Source: an uncultured Eggerthellaceae bacterium
GTDB taxonomy: Bacteria; Actinomycetota; Coriobacteriia; Coriobacteriales; Eggerthellaceae
Reading direction: 5' to 3'
Length of the DNA stretch: 64,000 nucleotides
Assembly: GCA_946618265.1 (NCBI GenBank)
Contig: CAMOLA010000002.1
Coordinates: 1 to 64,000, forward strand
Shown: one piece after another, positions 35,506 to 44,234 of the stretch
Layout: every line of letters starts with the position of its first letter
Position numbering within the stretch: the first letter of the stretch is position 1
Position numbers and translations under genes: made by a program
Notes under the pieces: generated by a model
Databases searched by the model: none
Seen by the model: only the letters and a program-made list of their open reading frames with translations
Told to the model about the DNA's origin: nothing

Positions 35506-36237
35506 ATGAGCGAACCCATGCGTGACATCGGCAGGTCGGCGCCTTCGGCCTTCTCGCAATACAAGATCTTGCTGGCAAAGGACCTGCGTCAGGAATTCCG
35601 CACGCGCGAAATGCTCACGTCGATGGGAATCTATGCGCTGCTCGTCATCATCGTGTACGGTGCGGCGCTCGCGCTCACGGCCAACGGGCTCGACATCATG
35701 AAGATGGGCGGCGGGCTGTTGTGGGTGCTCATCGTGTTCACGTCGCTGCTCGGGCTCGGGCGCTCGTTCGCGCACGAGAAGGAGCAAGGCTGCATGGAGG
35801 GCATCTTGCTCGTGCCGCTCGACCGATCGGTCGCGTTCCTTTCCAAGGCTACGGCGAACATCTTGTTCATGCTGGCCGTCGAGGTCATCACGGTGCCCCT
35901 GTTCTACTTCTTCTTCATGTCGGGCGAGCCTGTCGCGTCTACGCTCCCGGCTATCGTGGCGCCGCTCGTCGTGGGCACGGTCGGCATGGCGGGCATCGGG
36001 ACCATGCTCTCGACTATCACCATGAACACGCGCAGCAAGGACGTCATGCTCGCCGTGCTGTTCATTCCGCTCATCTACCCGTTGCTCTACGCGTGCGTGA
36101 CCGCTACGACGGCCGCCATTGTGGGTACGGAGTTCTGGACCGATTTCTTCGTCATGCCGCTCGTGCTTGCGTGCGGCTACGACGTGGTGATGCTGCTCGC
36201 TTGCTGGGTACTTTACGACTTCGTCGTTAGCGCCTAA
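35506..36237 (+). CDS. ccmB: Haem exporter permease CcmB
   Basis: A 243-residue protein with six transmembrane helices matching the CcmB permease. The typical N-terminal LLAKDLRQEFRTREML segment is present, as is GLGRSFAHEKEQGCMEGILL after the second helix. It forms the membrane part of the CcmAB transporter. A GGAGCCAGGTGG stretch precedes the ATG. Palindrome C separates it from ccmA, but the gene order is that of one operon. Confidence 0.9.
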   Translation: MSEPMRDIGRSAPSAFSQYKILLAKDLRQEFRTREMLTSMGIYALLVIIVYGAALALTANGLDIMKMGGGLLWVLIVFTSLLGLGRSFAHEKEQGCMEGILLVPLDRSVAFLSKATANILFMLAVEVITVPLFYFFFMSGEPVASTLPAIVAPLVVGTVGMAGIGTMLSTITMNTRSKDVMLAVLFIPLIYPLLYACVTATTAAIVGTEFWTDFFVMPLVLACGYDVVMLLACWVLYDFVVSA

Positions 36238-36313
36238 GCCGCTGATGGGATAAGGCTGGAGCGGTAAGAAATATTGTGTACAATGCAAAAAGCGTGAAGA
36301 GAAAGGACATCGG

Positions 36314-37075
36314 ATGGCGTCGAAGAAGGTGAAGGTGCCCGAAGCGGGACAGTGGCCCGACAAGCTGGCGTTGCCGGCGATCGCTGCGGGGGCCGTGCTC
36401 ACCACCGTGGGCTTCCTCATGGCGTTTCTGTACGCTGCGCCCGTCAACGGGGCGGCGCTCAGCGCGCCCGAGCTCGTGGGCGATACGATGGTCACGAATC
36501 AGCAGCTGCTCAGCCAGAAGATTTTCTACTTCCACATGCCCGTCGCCGTCGTGTCGTTCGTCGCGCTCGCGTTTGCCGCATATTACGGCATCCGGTTCCT
36601 CATGACGCGCGAGCAGCGTTTCGACACGTGTTCGCGCGCGGCGATGGAAATCGCGCTGCTGTTCGTCATCTTCACCATGGTCACGGGCGATTTGTGGACC
36701 CGCTTCGAATGGGGCGTGTGGTGGACGTGGGAGCCTCGTTTGACGACGTATCTCATTCTCATGCTCATCGTGATCGCGTATTTCGTCATGCGCAATTCGG
36801 TCGACGATCCCGAGCGGCGAGCCACCTATGCAGGCGTCATCAGCGTCATCGCGCTCATCGACGTGCCGATTTGCTTCATGATCACGCGCCTCATCCCCTC
36901 AAGCATCCACCCGGTTGTGGCGCGCGAGGGCGGGATGGCGCCCGATATGGCGATGACCGTGGCCATCATCATGATCGGCATGATGCTTGTGGCGTTCGCG
37001 CTGTATCGTTTGCGTTTCCGCCAGGCGAGGCTTGCAGAGCGCGTTCAGGCGTTGAAGGACCAGCTGGAAGACTAG
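36314..37075 (+). CDS. ccmC: Cytochrome c biogenesis protein CcmC
   Basis: A 253-residue, six-helix WWD-domain protein that loads haem onto CcmE. The conserved loop is WGVWWTWEPRLTTYLI, with Glu where most relatives have Asp, and two flanking histidines are in place (FHMPVAVVSF and SIHPVV). An AGAAAGGA ribosome site precedes the ATG. It is followed after 65 bp by ccmD. Confidence 0.92.
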   Translation: MASKKVKVPEAGQWPDKLALPAIAAGAVLTTVGFLMAFLYAAPVNGAALSAPELVGDTMVTNQQLLSQKIFYFHMPVAVVSFVALAFAAYYGIRFLMTREQRFDTCSRAAMEIALLFVIFTMVTGDLWTRFEWGVWWTWEPRLTTYLILMLIVIAYFVMRNSVDDPERRATYAGVISVIALIDVPICFMITRLIPSSIHPVVAREGGMAPDMAMTVAIIMIGMMLVAFALYRLRFRQARLAERVQALKDQLED

Positions 37076-37140
37076 CGGCGGGCGGCCCAGATAGTTTCGG
37101 TGATTTGACCTGCCTTTGGGCGGGAGAGCGGAGATAGAAC

Positions 37141-37329
37141 ATGAACCCGATCCTTTCCGATATCTATAGCACGGTGATTCCGTCCGCGCCGTTCATCATC
37201 GCGGCGTACGCTATCGTCTGGGCGGCCCTGCTCGTGTACGTTCTCGTGGTGATTCGAGGCCTGAAGAAAACGGAAGCCCAGATGGCGGTGCTCGAAGAAG
37301 CAATCCGCGCCAAGACCGGCAACGAGTGA
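37141..37329 (+). CDS. ccmD: CcmD-like small membrane protein
   Basis: A 62-residue protein with one helix (about 17-38) followed by a charged coiled segment (RGLKKTEAQMAVLEE), the layout of CcmD, which stabilises the CcmC-CcmE complex. The identification rests on size, topology and its place after ccmC. A GGGAGAGCGGAG ribosome region precedes the ATG. Confidence 0.75.
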   Translation: MNPILSDIYSTVIPSAPFIIAAYAIVWAALLVYVLVVIRGLKKTEAQMAVLEEAIRAKTGNE

Positions 37330-37341
37330 AACAGGCCCCCA

Positions 37342-37405
37342 GTGAACGGGGGACGTGTTCCCATTCAACCTTGAAGTCGTGAACAGGAGCGCGTCCCCTG
37401 TTCAT
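37342..37405. repeat. Two degenerate family E palindromes
   Basis: TGAACGGGGGAC ... TTCCCATTCA and TGAACAGG ... CCTGTTCA lie side by side just after ccmD. They recall the GAACAGGGGAC arm of the perfect repeat at 5021. Confidence 0.5.
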
Positions 37406-37484
37406 CCTGTCATATGCCCCTTTCGCGGGGTATACGTTTCCAGGAACGAAAAGCGAGCTAGGCGCCCCTTTTTTGTTCGTTTTC

Positions 37485-37751
37485 ATGATGTTCATTGTAA
37501 ATGTTAAATGCAGCGATGTACTAGGCTTTTGTGCGGCATGCGGAGCGCTTGCCGTGCTTCTGTGCGCGAGTGTTACCGGGCTTGCCGTTGTCTTCGGCGG
37601 GCTTTGGGCATACTGTGCGGCCAAGCTGGCTATGGCCGTGCCGATTGGCATATTGTATTCGCTGGGTTACTCGCCGAACGCCCCTTGCTTCCCCCAGCGC
37701 GCAGCCGCACCGTGGCGCCCAAACGGGTTAGCGATGGCGGGCGATGTTTGA
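37485..37751 (+). CDS. Possible small two-helix membrane protein
   Basis: An 88-codon frame in the 484-bp gap between ccmD and the regulator. It encodes a hydrophobic protein with two likely helices (VLGFCAACGALAVLLCASV and VFGGLWAYCAAKLAMAV). No strong ribosome site is seen and no family is recognised. It could be a genuine small membrane protein or chance in GC-rich DNA. Confidence 0.3.
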   Translation: MMFIVNVKCSDVLGFCAACGALAVLLCASVTGLAVVFGGLWAYCAAKLAMAVPIGILYSLGYSPNAPCFPQRAAAPWRPNGLAMAGDV

Positions 37752-37813
37752 AGGCGAAGCGTGACGCTCCGCGTCAACGGCGGTTTAACAGAGAGTGGAT
37801 AAGTGCTACGGCA

Positions 37814-39250
37814 TCATTCCCGGATGCCCCAAGCGCGCGCGAGCGTCAAGATGCCCGGCGCGATGGCCTCCTCCGCTATGCCTGCGTATCCTACCAGAAC
37901 GTAGCGCCAGGTTTCAGGCGGTTTTTCGCTCCAGTAGGGTGATGTCGGGTACACGCGAACTCCCGCCCGTTCAGCTGCCTCGATGAGCTCTGATTCGCTA
38001 CGGTCATCGCGGGTTTGCATGAGGATGAAAAGGCTGCAGGGGCCGATGAGGGCTTCGACCGAATCGCCCATGTACTTCTCGAGGGCTTCGAGCGCGGCGC
38101 GCCGCTTGCGCAGCATGGCGGTTCGCATCTTGCGGATGTGGGTGCGCCAGTGGTCGTCGGCCATGAACATCGCCATGCCCGCCTGCGTCTGCCAGGGGGA
38201 CCCGGGATGGGCTTTGCCGGCTATGCGTCTCCAGCGCAGCATGAGCTGCGGAGGCAGGATGGCATAGCTGAGGCATATCGCGGGCGTGAAGCAGTTGGAG
38301 AACGTGCCGATGGTGATGACGCGTCCTGTTTTGTCGAGAGCGGCAAGCGTGGGCGTGCGGGCGATGCCCGATTGGAATTCCCATCCGTATTCGTCGTCGA
38401 TGAGATAGGCGTCATGTTCCTCGGCCCAGCTGATGAGATGCTGCTTGAGGTCGAGCGGCATGGGCTGGTTGGTGGGAAACTGGCAACTGGGCGTGGTGAA
38501 CACGATCTTTGCTCCGTCGATGTAGCGCCGTGCGCTGTCCCACTCGGGGAAGGGGCTCACGGGAATCGACTGCACGGCAAATCCGCTTTGGCGCACGATT
38601 TTGCGCACCTCGTTGTAGCCGGGGTCTTCCATGGCGAACGCGTCATGCGCTGGATCGAACAATGACAAGATGGCCGATATGAGGTCGCGCGTGGTCGGCA
38701 TGATCAGCACCTGCTCTGCAACGCAGTTCAAGCCGTATTCGCTCGCGACGTAATGAGCTATTTGCTCGCGCAGCTGCCTCAGCCCTTGCCTGCTGTTGTA
38801 GAGGCAGGCGTTTTCGGCGCCGGGCGCGAAGAAGACTTCGCGAGATATCCGGGCCCATGCGGCGAATGGGAAGAGCGATTTGTCGATCGTGTCGTATGCG
38901 AAATCGTAAGCAGCATCGTCGAGCTTCGAGCCGTCGCCGCTTGGAGCCATGAGTTCTGCGAGCGCCGATTGGTATTCGCTCGAGAAGAGCTTTACCGGGC
39001 TTGCAGGGGCTTCGGCCAGAGCGCAGATGGTGTAGCCGCTCCCTCGGCGCGCCTGCACGTATCCTTCGGCCGTCAGCTTCTGATACGCAAGCTCGATGGT
39101 GGTGTTCGAGACGCCGAGCTCGCGCGCGCATTCGCGAATCGACGGCAGCTTCTTGCCCGCAGGGTACAGCCCGCTTTCGATGCCTTCGGCGATCTGCGTG
39201 TACACCTGCAGGTAAAAAGGTGCAGAGTCATTCCTGTCGATTGACGGCAT
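37814..39250 (-). CDS. MocR-type GntR regulator with degenerate PLP site
   Basis: A 478-residue fusion of an N-terminal GntR winged helix (about 10-75, with KLPSIRECARELGVSNTTIE) to a class I aminotransferase fold, as in MocR/PdxR regulators. The dimer-interface DDEYGWEF motif is conserved. However, the Schiff-base lysine expected in GTFSK is Asn319 (GTFSNCFTPAICLSYA), and the nearby arginine of the LRxGY motif is also lost. It therefore probably does not bind PLP covalently. The ATG at 39250 follows CAGGAAG. No adjacent pyridoxal or transporter target is evident. Confidence 0.82.
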   Translation of the reverse strand: MPSIDRNDSAPFYLQVYTQIAEGIESGLYPAGKKLPSIRECARELGVSNTTIELAYQKLTAEGYVQARRGSGYTICALAEAPASPVKLFSSEYQSALAELMAPSGDGSKLDDAAYDFAYDTIDKSLFPFAAWARISREVFFAPGAENACLYNSRQGLRQLREQIAHYVASEYGLNCVAEQVLIMPTTRDLISAILSLFDPAHDAFAMEDPGYNEVRKIVRQSGFAVQSIPVSPFPEWDSARRYIDGAKIVFTTPSCQFPTNQPMPLDLKQHLISWAEEHDAYLIDDEYGWEFQSGIARTPTLAALDKTGRVITIGTFSNCFTPAICLSYAILPPQLMLRWRRIAGKAHPGSPWQTQAGMAMFMADDHWRTHIRKMRTAMLRKRRAALEALEKYMGDSVEALIGPCSLFILMQTRDDRSESELIEAAERAGVRVYPTSPYWSEKPPETWRYVLVGYAGIAEEAIAPGILTLARAWGIRE

Positions 39251-39350
39251 GCGCTTCTTCCTGATTCCCGTTTCGGCCGCACTGGCGCAGAATTCATCAC
39301 ATATGCATGTAATAGTACGCGAATAGCCGCCTGAAAAGTGTCCTGACTTT

Positions 39351-41093
39351 TCAGGCGACAAGTGTACCTAAGGTTGCCGTCCGCACCCCGGCAGCCCGGG
39401 TCGGCGGCAGGGCGCTAAGCCTACAGCTGCTCGCGTTTCGGTATACATTTGGGGACTGTCCCCAAATGTATACCAAGACGGGCATTGATGTGCCGGCTGA
39501 GTCGGACAGGCGGAAAGGCGAGTAGAACGTGATGGGCTTGTCCTGGTCGACGACCTCGGCCTCTTCGCTCCATGCTCCGCCGTCGAGCACTTGTGCGTGG
39601 ATGTCGGTTGCGCCGTCACCTGCGACGATGTAGGAGATCATGGCATGCGATGCGAGATCGCCCGTGACGAGGTAATTGGCCGAAGGCACGGCAGTGGCCT
39701 CGTCGTTAGACAATACGACATCGGGTTGCGCATTCGCTGATTGCACGCTCATGATGGCGCCATCTTGGTAGAACGTGAGCACGTCGGTTGAGCCCTTCTT
39801 CGCGAACTGGGCGTTTGCCGCCTTGGACGCGACCTGCGCCTGGTTGCCCTCGCAGGTTGCGAGGAACAAATGGGAATTGTCGAGGGAGCCAGTCCCGGCA
39901 TCCGCATTCTGGAGAAAATCGGGGTCGAGCGTCCATGCGCATGCTGGCGCGCTCTCCAGGCTGCCGAGGGCGAACGAGGTGATGGCACCATCGGCCTTGG
40001 TCCCGTTGGCATCGAGCATCGGTTTTGCCGTAATCGACCATTCGCCATCGAACCCTGCATTCTCGATGGGCCGGGCGAAACAGATTTCATGGCCGCCCGA
40101 AAGCCCGATAACCTGGCTTTCCTTGGCGTCTGGTCCGATTTCGTTCGTGTACCACGCAACGCAGGGCTGGTCGCTGGCGATGCAGATACGGGGAACTGCG
40201 GGCATGGAGTTGGGCGTCTGGGAGCTTACGGTCTTGACCGTAACGGCGTCGTCCTTGCTGATTTTCGCGACGTTGACAAGCAAGCTATCGGCGACTTCCC
40301 CGATTTTCATGGAGCTGGCGATTGCGGATTCCGCATTGAGCCATGCAACGTAGGCCGTGCCGTCTTCGGCCATGCAGACGGACGGATTGTAGTCCGCGCA
40401 CCGGTCGTCGCCACCATGCGCCTGCACGGGTTTGGGCGCGCTCCAGGTGTTTAGCGCGGCGTTGTAGCGCGAGTAGACGAGCACGCCGCAGTTTGCGCTC
40501 TTGCGTGCGTCCACTTCGTCTCCGATGTTGTTGAGCGTCCACGAGAAGCCTTCCTCGCCGAGTTCCCACGAGGGCTCCTCGACATCGGTCGCGTCGACCG
40601 TCTCGATGTTGAGGTTAGCGATATAGCGCGAGCTGTATCCCGTGTGCTTTATGACGTTGCCGTTCTCGTCGCATACGGCGTTCGTGTACGTCTTCAGGGC
40701 GAGTCTTTATTCTGCTTTGAGCTGCTTGGCCCTGAAGCTTATCGTGTCGGAATTGCGCACGGTCTTGATGTTTCTGGCGTTGCCCTCTTCGTCCACTTGC
40801 ACGAGAAAGCGCAAGCACTCGACTTCGCCATGCGTCTTCGATTGCGAAAACCGATCGTCTACCGTGAGGTTGAGCAGGGTGTCTCCGGATGAGACGTCTA
40901 TCGTGGCAACCTCTTTGGTGACGTCGATGCCCTTCGACGTGATGAAGTTGTCGGCTTGCAGCATTACGCTCGTGGGCTTTACGGCGTCGGCGTAAGCGCT
41001 TGGCGCGGCGATGAGCATCGCGCACATCGAGAACAAGAGCGCAAATGCGCCTACGATTAACGCTGGTAGAAAGGCGTGCCTTGTTGCGTTCAT
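39351..41093 (-). pseudogene. Broken secreted beta-propeller-like protein gene
   Basis: One minus-strand reading frame runs from ATG at 41093 to 39351 but is interrupted by an in-frame TAA at 40707-40709. The 128-residue N-terminal piece has a signal peptide (ending near SAYADA). After the stop the frame continues with coherent protein (ALKTYTNAVCDENGNV) for about 450 codons. This includes propeller-like strands such as YNPSVCMAEDGTAYVAWLN and ICIASDQPCVAWYTNE. Near the 3' end, palindrome C (39440-39474) interrupts the frame, after which the sequence is junk-like. A sialidase or Asp-box-like surface protein is the best guess for the intact ancestor. Confidence 0.65.
39440..39474. repeat. Palindromic repeat family C
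   Basis: A 35-bp perfect dyad, GGTATACATTTGGGG-AC-T-GT-CCCC and complement, inserted within the 3' part of the broken gene. It is translated in frame as VYIWGQSPNVY. Confidence 0.85.
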
Positions 41094-41366
41094 AGTGCGT
41101 TCGATCCTTCCTATGTGGTTTTAGGGAAACGGATTGATGTTCGTGCGGCCTAGGTTCCGCAAGGCGGCGTGCGCAGCCCCCCTCAAATCTCATTTCCCGC
41201 GCGGCCAATTATATAGAAACAACGCCCAGCGTGAGCGTCTCTGCCGAGTTATTACTGGTATATTTGGTCATATGTCTCAGGGCAGATTTGCTGCCAACAT
41301 GCTTTTCTCTGTCAGCTTACGGAGAAACATGCTTTCGGGATTGAGCAGACAAGGGGGATGGCCGTC

Positions 41367-42707
41367 ATGGAGCGGTATCTGACCGATGACACAAAGCGAT
41401 TCGAGCGGGAAGACCTGCGTGCGCATCCGACGGCCAGCATTCCCGAGATGCAGCTCGTGAAAGTGTATCCCCAGGTGACCTACCAACGGTTCATCGGTTT
41501 CGGGGCGGCGCTTACCGAGGCATCGGGCTACGTGTACGCGCAGATGGACGAACAGGCGCGTCGCGAGTTTATCGAGCTGTGCTTCGGGGCGGAGGGCAAC
41601 CGGTACTCGCTTGCCCGCACTTCCATCCAGAGCTGCGATTTCTCGCTTGTTCCACGTTCGTATCTGGCGAATTCGTCGGACCGGGCGCTCGAGTCGTTCA
41701 ACATCGACGACGATTACGCCTACGTTTTGCCGCTCGTGTTCGATGCTTGCGCGAAGAATCCTGGTTTGGAAGTGCTGGCAACTCCGTGGAGTCCGCCCAA
41801 GTGGGCGAAGACGAACAGGAACATGAAGTACGGTGGACGCCTCGTTCGCAAGCATTACGATACGTGGGCGCGCATGATGGCGCGCTACGTGGCGGAGTAT
41901 CGTGCGCTGGGCGTGCCCGTGACGCGCTTGACGGTGCAGAACGAACCGCAGGCAATCCAGACATGGGAGTCGTGCCTGTTCACGGCGTCACAGGAAGGCG
42001 AGTTCCTGGTGCGCAGCCTGAAGCCGGCTCTGCGCGAAGCGGGCCTTGACGACGTCAAGGTGCTGATCTGGGATCATAACAAGGAGGCCGTGTTCGACTG
42101 GGCTGCCGAGCTGCTGGGGGATGCGGACGTGGCGCCGTGCGTCGACGGGGTTGCGTTCCATTGGTATTCGGGCGACCATTTCGAGGCCTTGCGCGCCGTT
42201 CGCGAGCTGGCCGGACCCGATCGCGAGCTGGTTTTCACCGAAGGTTGCGATGCCTATTCGGCGGGCGATGCAGCGCGCGAGATACCGCATGCCGAGCATT
42301 ACGCCCACGAGGTCATCGGCGATTTGGAAGCTGGCGCGAACGCGGTGCTCGATTGGAACATCCTGCTCGACGAGACGGGCGGCCCGAACCACGTGGGCAA
42401 TTTTTGCGATGCGCCGATCATGTACGACACGCGTTCCCATACGATGAACGTGCGAGCGCCGTTCTATTACCTGGGGCATTTCAGTCGTTTCATCGCCCCC
42501 GGAGCCCAGCGCATTCTGAGCACGCGCTATACGACCGATTTGGAGACGTGCGCGTTCGCGAACCCGGACGGTTCGCACGTGCTCGTGGTTCTCAACCGCA
42601 CGGCGCGCGATATCCCGTTCGACCTCGCGTCGGGCGAAAAAGCAGAACGCCGGCGCATTGTTCATGCCGACGCGCCGGCTCATTCCATCCAGACTATCGT
42701 ATGGTAG
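41367..42707 (+). CDS. Glycoside hydrolase family 30 protein
   Basis: A 446-residue cytoplasmic glycosidase of the GH30 family (glucosylceramidase / beta-1,6-glucanase type). Diagnostic segments are QRFIGFGAALTEASG, the ATPWSPPKWAKTN loop, the acid/base glutamate in VQNEPQA (Glu193) and the nucleophile in FTEGC (Glu292). The C-terminal beta-sandwich ends in HSIQTIVW. There is no signal peptide, so it acts on imported sugars or glycosides. The ATG at 41367 is favoured over 41358 because AAGGGGG is then well spaced. Confidence 0.85.
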   Translation: MERYLTDDTKRFEREDLRAHPTASIPEMQLVKVYPQVTYQRFIGFGAALTEASGYVYAQMDEQARREFIELCFGAEGNRYSLARTSIQSCDFSLVPRSYLANSSDRALESFNIDDDYAYVLPLVFDACAKNPGLEVLATPWSPPKWAKTNRNMKYGGRLVRKHYDTWARMMARYVAEYRALGVPVTRLTVQNEPQAIQTWESCLFTASQEGEFLVRSLKPALREAGLDDVKVLIWDHNKEAVFDWAAELLGDADVAPCVDGVAFHWYSGDHFEALRAVRELAGPDRELVFTEGCDAYSAGDAAREIPHAEHYAHEVIGDLEAGANAVLDWNILLDETGGPNHVGNFCDAPIMYDTRSHTMNVRAPFYYLGHFSRFIAPGAQRILSTRYTTDLETCAFANPDGSHVLVVLNRTARDIPFDLASGEKAERRRIVHADAPAHSIQTIVW

Positions 42708-42716
42708 TGTTACCGT

Positions 42717-42793
42717 TATACATTTGGGGACTGTCCCCAAATGTATAGTGGGCGTTCCGTGCCGTGACCGAAAGGGAGTCTCCCCTTCGGTCA
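42717..42793. repeat. Palindromes of family C and family D, adjacent
   Basis: Copy C (42717-42747; TATACATTTGGGG-AC-T-GT-CCCC) and copy D (42764-42793; GTGACCGAAAGGGAG-T-CTCCC) fill the 90-bp gap between the convergent GH30 and transglutaminase-like genes. They lie 9 bp and 4 bp from the two stop codons. Confidence 0.8.
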
Positions 42794-42797
42794 GTCG

Positions 42798-44042
42798 CTA
42801 CTCTTCCTCGGAGGATTCGTCGCTGGTGCCTTCTCCGGATTCTTCGGATGATTCTTCTTCGGAGCTTTCCTCGTTCTCGTTGTTGGTCGTGGATTCTCCG
42901 TCCTCGGATTCCTCATCGGCGTTGGAAGTCCTTTCGGAATCCTCGCTTTCCGAATCGGACGAGGAACTGGCACTCGACGAGCTGGAGCTCGAGTCGTCTT
43001 CGCCTTCCGTCAGCTCGCCCGCGGGGATGCGCGTCGGGTTGTCATCGTCGTCGATGGCGTCGACGTTGCCCTTGATGGACGAATTCTGGTTGATGTTGCG
43101 CACGTCGTAGTCGTAGGCATTGATGTCGAGCATCCAGCCGTTGGCGCTCAGGGCGCCGTCGACCAGGCAGCGCTTGCCGTCGACCTTGTTGGTGAGGAAG
43201 ACGAGGCCGTGGTCGCCCCACGAGCCGCTGTCGAGCTTGACGACGCAGGGCTCGGCTTCGGCATCAGAGTAGCCGAAGTACTTGAGCAGGTACTCGTACA
43301 CGGCGCAGAAGTTGTAGCAGTTGCCCTTGTTGCCCTCTTCGAAATACTGCTTGGCGTATTCGATGTCCCAGGTGGGACCCCAGGGGCTCTGGTTGTTCTT
43401 GCGCTCGACGTAGTCGGTCCGCGAGACGTAGATGTAGGTGTCGTAGGCGTTCTTGTCGTACGAGGCGCCGGCGGTCGAATGCTCGTCGCAGAGCTGCTTG
43501 ATGTAGTTGTCGAGCGCGCTGTCGCCCGTGCTGAAGCGCCCATCCTCGGTCCAGGGGCTCTCGACGCCCTGCGTGGCGTTGGCGTTGTTGTTCTGGCCGT
43601 CGCCGCCTGCGGCGCCCTGTGCGCTGGCGGATGCCTCCGTGGCAGCAGCGTCGTTGCTCGCGGTCTGGCTGGATTGGCCGGTGATGGCGCCGCCAATGCA
43701 AGTCACCAGGTTGAACAGGATGAAGATGAGGATGAGCAGAATGACGGCGAGGATCGCGCGGTTCACCCAGACGTTGTCGGGAAGCATGTTCGTGATGCGC
43801 TCGAGAAGCGTTGGCTCCTGTCCCACGTAGACGTTGCGCGAGCCGTACGAAGAGCGTCCTTCGCCCCGCGTCGACGAGCTGTTCGCACCGATGCGCGCAT
43901 CGCGCTTGCGAGCCGTCGATTCGCGGTCCGCCGTGGTGCGGGCGCTGCTCCTGCGCGACGACGAGCCGCGTTGCGCGGAGCCGTACGGGGAGGAGCTATC
44001 TTCGGTGATGCGGTTGTTCGTTCGGTAGTCTTGTGTGCTCAT
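42798..44042 (-). CDS. Transglutaminase-like membrane protein
   Basis: A 414-residue protein. The cytoplasmic N-terminus is rich in Ser/Arg (residues 1-90), and a single membrane helix spans about 95-116. A low-complexity linker leads to an extracellular transglutaminase-like domain (about 165-310). The papain-type triad is visible: Cys242 (GNCYNFCAVYE), His278 (WGDHGLVF) and Asp295 (CLVDGAL). The tail from 345 on is almost purely Ser, Glu and Asp. It is the last gene of the dlt cluster, 9 bp after dltX, so it may act in wall modification or peptide processing; that is inferred. Confidence 0.72.
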   Translation of the reverse strand: MSTQDYRTNNRITEDSSSPYGSAQRGSSSRRSSARTTADRESTARKRDARIGANSSSTRGEGRSSYGSRNVYVGQEPTLLERITNMLPDNVWVNRAILAVILLILIFILFNLVTCIGGAITGQSSQTASNDAAATEASASAQGAAGGDGQNNNANATQGVESPWTEDGRFSTGDSALDNYIKQLCDEHSTAGASYDKNAYDTYIYVSRTDYVERKNNQSPWGPTWDIEYAKQYFEEGNKGNCYNFCAVYEYLLKYFGYSDAEAEPCVVKLDSGSWGDHGLVFLTNKVDGKRCLVDGALSANGWMLDINAYDYDVRNINQNSSIKGNVDAIDDDDNPTRIPAGELTEGEDDSSSSSSSASSSSDSESEDSERTSNADEESEDGESTTNNENEESSEEESSEESGEGTSDESSEEE

Positions 44043-44051
44043 GGTCTCTTC

Positions 44052-44234
44052 CTAAAATTGGTTGTAGATGAAATCCGCTGATGCTCCAAATCCTGAAAAG
44101 GCGACGAAGAGGAACAAACCGACGATAGACGCCATCATGACCAAGGCGATGGCGATGCAGGCAATGCGATTATGACCGTTCATCCAGGTCTGTATCGTTT
44201 GCATGCGTGTCGGTTTCTTGTTGCCAAGTGCCAT
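44052..44234 (-). CDS. dltX: DltX-like microprotein
   Basis: A 60-residue protein with one membrane helix (about 25-48) and the C-terminus FIYNQF. That ending matches the conserved FIYNEF-type tail of DltX, the small partner of DltB/DltD whose C-terminal tyrosine takes part in D-alanine transfer to cell-envelope polymers. It is longer at the N-terminus than the usual 45-50 residues. The start codon overlaps the dltD stop by one base, so it is co-translated. In most Firmicutes dltX comes first in the operon; here it follows dltD. Confidence 0.75.
   Translation of the reverse strand: MALGNKKPTRMQTIQTWMNGHNRIACIAIALVMMASIVGLFLFVAFSGFGASADFIYNQF

Noticed and set aside
37508..37942. A 144-codon frame overlapping the end of the MocR-type gene
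   Set aside because: It overlaps the regulator on the opposite strand and is Arg/Cys-rich without family features; another frame in the same gap looks more protein-like.
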